A stretch of DNA of 7,020 nt from Candidatus Solincola jinzensis. Lineage in GTDB: Bacteria; Actinomycetota; Geothermincolia; Geothermincolales; RBG-13-55-18. Under the pieces are notes generated by a model. That model was not told where the DNA came from and did not search any database. It worked only from the letters and a program-made list of their open reading frames with translations. The DNA lies in the NCBI GenBank assembly GCA_015711875.1, contig JACVJG010000149.1, positions 1 through 7,020 of the forward strand, read 5' to 3'. Below are positions 5,410-7,020 of the stretch, piece by piece. Within the stretch, counting starts at the first letter, position 1. Each line of letters begins with the position of its first letter. Made by a program: the position numbers and the translations under genes.

Positions 5410-7020
5410 ATGGGAGAGATAAAAAAAGCGGATAAGATGGCGGGAGCTGCTCGCAGGCTGGGAATGGCCCTCATCCTGGTGGGCATGCTCGCCCTCTATC
5501 CCATATTTTTCATCAACAACAGCGGGTGGGGTAGTAACGCGGAAGAGCCGTCCCGACCGCTATCATATGAGGGCGGCGTCATCATCGAGCTGCAGGGGAA
5601 CTCATGGCCCGTAACCCTGGAGGGGCGCCCGCTACAGGGGTTCGACGCCGGCAGCAAGGCGGAATACAAGTTCCGCACCGTGCGCGAGGGCGAGGATTTC
5701 CACTATCTCATAGCGGGGCTCACGCAACCGGCATACGACGTCGAGCTGAGCTTCATAGAATACGCCCACACCTTCCCCGGCTTGAGGGTGTTCACCGTAT
5801 TCTGTAACGGCGCCGCCTTGCCGGGGATGAGATCGGTGGACCTCTGCGCCAGGGCGCGAAAGGAGCTGGCATACCAGGTTACCATACCGGCGGTGGAGGC
5901 GCCCGGAGGCATCATGGACCTGCGTTTCAAGGCGGAAAAGGGACTGGCGCTGGTGAGCCATATACGCCTCAGCGCCCCGGGCGTCAAGGACCTGGAGATC
6001 GATACGGGTGAATCTCGGCACTGGACTCACTTCCCTCTTCGCTTCACGCCCTCGAAGGAACAGGAGATATTCGAAGTGGTCCTCAGTCGCTTCGGCTCCC
6101 GTTTTATGGTCAACCCCGCTCCTCAGCTCCTGGCCTGGCGCCAGTCGCCCCTGGGGACATGGACCGACGACCTATCGGAGCTGGTGCTCGCGTTTCGGGA
6201 TGAGGAGGGCGATATCCGCTGCCTCCCCTTCACCGACCGCTACCCGGTCTTCTCCGGCATCGACCAGAACCTCACCCTCACTGGGGTGTCATATCTCTGC
6301 CGGGATCCCTCCCTGCCCTTCACGGCCACCGTCACCTTACGCGCGCCCTTCTACCCGGGTGATGTCAAGCTGTCCTCAGCGCCTTTCTTTTACCTCGACA
6401 TATCCCTCTCCAACCTGGGAGAGTCGCCGGTGCGGGGAGAGCTGTTGCTGGCGCGCGCGCACAAGGACGACAACCTCGGCAAGAAAGCGCCGCGCGACCT
6501 CAAGGGGTCACGGGGCTATAAATTCGTCTCCCGCTATACCTACGGCCAGGAAAACCATGTAAACCTGGAGAACAACTCGCGCTATTTCGAGTTCTGGGAG
6601 GCGGTGGCGGTGGGGGAGCCGGACCGCGTCACCTGGCATTACCGCGATATCGGGAACACGGATTGGATCTGGGATTCGCCGCAAGGTTATCCGCAGGCCC
6701 GCTCCTATCCCGTTTACACCTTCATCCCGCGCGGCTACTCGGGCTTCGAGGCCGCGTTCGATCTCGGCCCCCAGGACTGTGACGGCCTTAACGTGGTCCT
6801 CGCCTGCCATTCCGCCGATAACGTCCTCGAGGTGCAGGAGGACGAGGGCTACCGCTTCCTCTACAACAACCCCGCCGGGCCCAACCTCGCCTCGGTGGAC
6901 GCGGTGGTGGACTACGCCCTGGCGGAGCGGGCCTCCATCCTGGAGAAGAGCGACTTTTTCGACGGCATCCTCTCCGAGCAGTACCTCTCCTCCCTCTCCC
7001 AGGAGGGCAGGGAGTTGGCG
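5410..7020 (+). CDS. Membrane-anchored/exported protein with malectin-like domain and GH116/DUF5127-like N-terminal beta-sandwich (3' truncated)
   Basis: The frame is open from ATG 5410 to the right edge, giving 537 residues without a stop. This ATG is the first standard start after an in-frame TAA at 5359. The nearest purine tract, CAGAGG, is only 3 nt upstream, unusually close; ATG 5437 is an alternative. The N-terminus is basic (K5, K6, K9, R15, R16), then hydrophobic at 17-35, fitting a signal anchor or a signal peptide cleaved near S-N-A44. Residues ~55-190 form a beta-rich unit with Y-D-V-E-L-S-F-I-E, V-F-C-N-G and H-I-R-L-S-A, the malectin/carbohydrate-binding pattern. Residues ~215-480 include A-P-F-Y-P-G-D-V-K-L-S-S-A-P-F-F-Y (starting near 312), which resembles the N-terminal beta-sandwich of GH116 (GBA2-type) or DUF5127 glycosidase-like proteins. 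The catalytic barrel would lie past the window. Expected outside the membrane, acting on or binding glycans. Coding status is firm; the enzyme family is tentative. Confidence 0.9.
   Translation, partial: MGEIKKADKMAGAARRLGMALILVGMLALYPIFFINNSGWGSNAEEPSRPLSYEGGVIIELQGNSWPVTLEGRPLQGFDAGSKAEYKFRTVREGEDFHYLIAGLTQPAYDVELSFIEYAHTFPGLRVFTVFCNGAALPGMRSVDLCARARKELAYQVTIPAVEAPGGIMDLRFKAEKGLALVSHIRLSAPGVKDLEIDTGESRHWTHFPLRFTPSKEQEIFEVVLSRFGSRFMVNPAPQLLAWRQSPLGTWTDDLSELVLAFRDEEGDIRCLPFTDRYPVFSGIDQNLTLTGVSYLCRDPSLPFTATVTLRAPFYPGDVKLSSAPFFYLDISLSNLGESPVRGELLLARAHKDDNLGKKAPRDLKGSRGYKFVSRYTYGQENHVNLENNSRYFEFWEAVAVGEPDRVTWHYRDIGNTDWIWDSPQGYPQARSYPVYTFIPRGYSGFEAAFDLGPQDCDGLNVVLACHSADNVLEVQEDEGYRFLYNNPAGPNLASVDAVVDYALAERASILEKSDFFDGILSEQYLSSLSQEGRELA

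Overview
The window is about 7 kb of GC-rich bacterial DNA with three long genes, all on the + strand. The outer two run off the window edges. High GC, the W-Y-L-A-E-G-Y-T / W-L-L-I-Q-N-P surface repeats in the first gene, and a multi-sensor SpoIIE/RsbU-type phosphatase suggest a deep-branching, probably uncultured Actinomycetota lineage (Geothermincolia-like). That placement is inferred from protein style; there is no rRNA or other marker gene to confirm it.

Layout: (1) Bases 1-1997 hold the 3' part of a large, probably secreted or surface protein. Its visible N-terminal part of about 160 residues resembles the C-terminal end of an alpha/alpha-barrel glycosidase. A FlgD-type Ig-like domain and four tandem repeats of about 100 residues follow. 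A strong intrinsic terminator lies 25 bp after its stop codon. (2) Bases 1998-2671 are a 674-bp intergenic region with no credible gene. Its downstream part carries two perfect 102-bp direct repeats at a 111-bp period. Each copy can fold into two hairpins that exclude one another. (3) Bases 2672-5299 encode an 875-residue cytoplasmic signalling protein: helical N-terminal sensor-like domain, GAF, GAF, PAS, then a PP2C-type (SpoIIE/RsbU) phosphatase with all its metal-site motifs. (4) Bases 5410-7020 are the 5' part of a membrane-anchored or exported protein with a malectin-like beta-sandwich followed by a region resembling the N-terminal beta-sandwich of GH116/DUF5127-type glycosidases.

How they may work together: the phosphatase is the type that dephosphorylates an anti-sigma-factor antagonist in partner-switching pathways. 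No anti-sigma kinase, antagonist or sigma factor is present here, so its partners must be encoded elsewhere. The flanking genes both look like extracellular carbohydrate-active or cell-surface proteins. They could be paralogues, or just neighbours; the gene-1 terminator and the long gap argue against one operon. The least explained element is the tandem 102-bp repeat directly upstream of the phosphatase gene.
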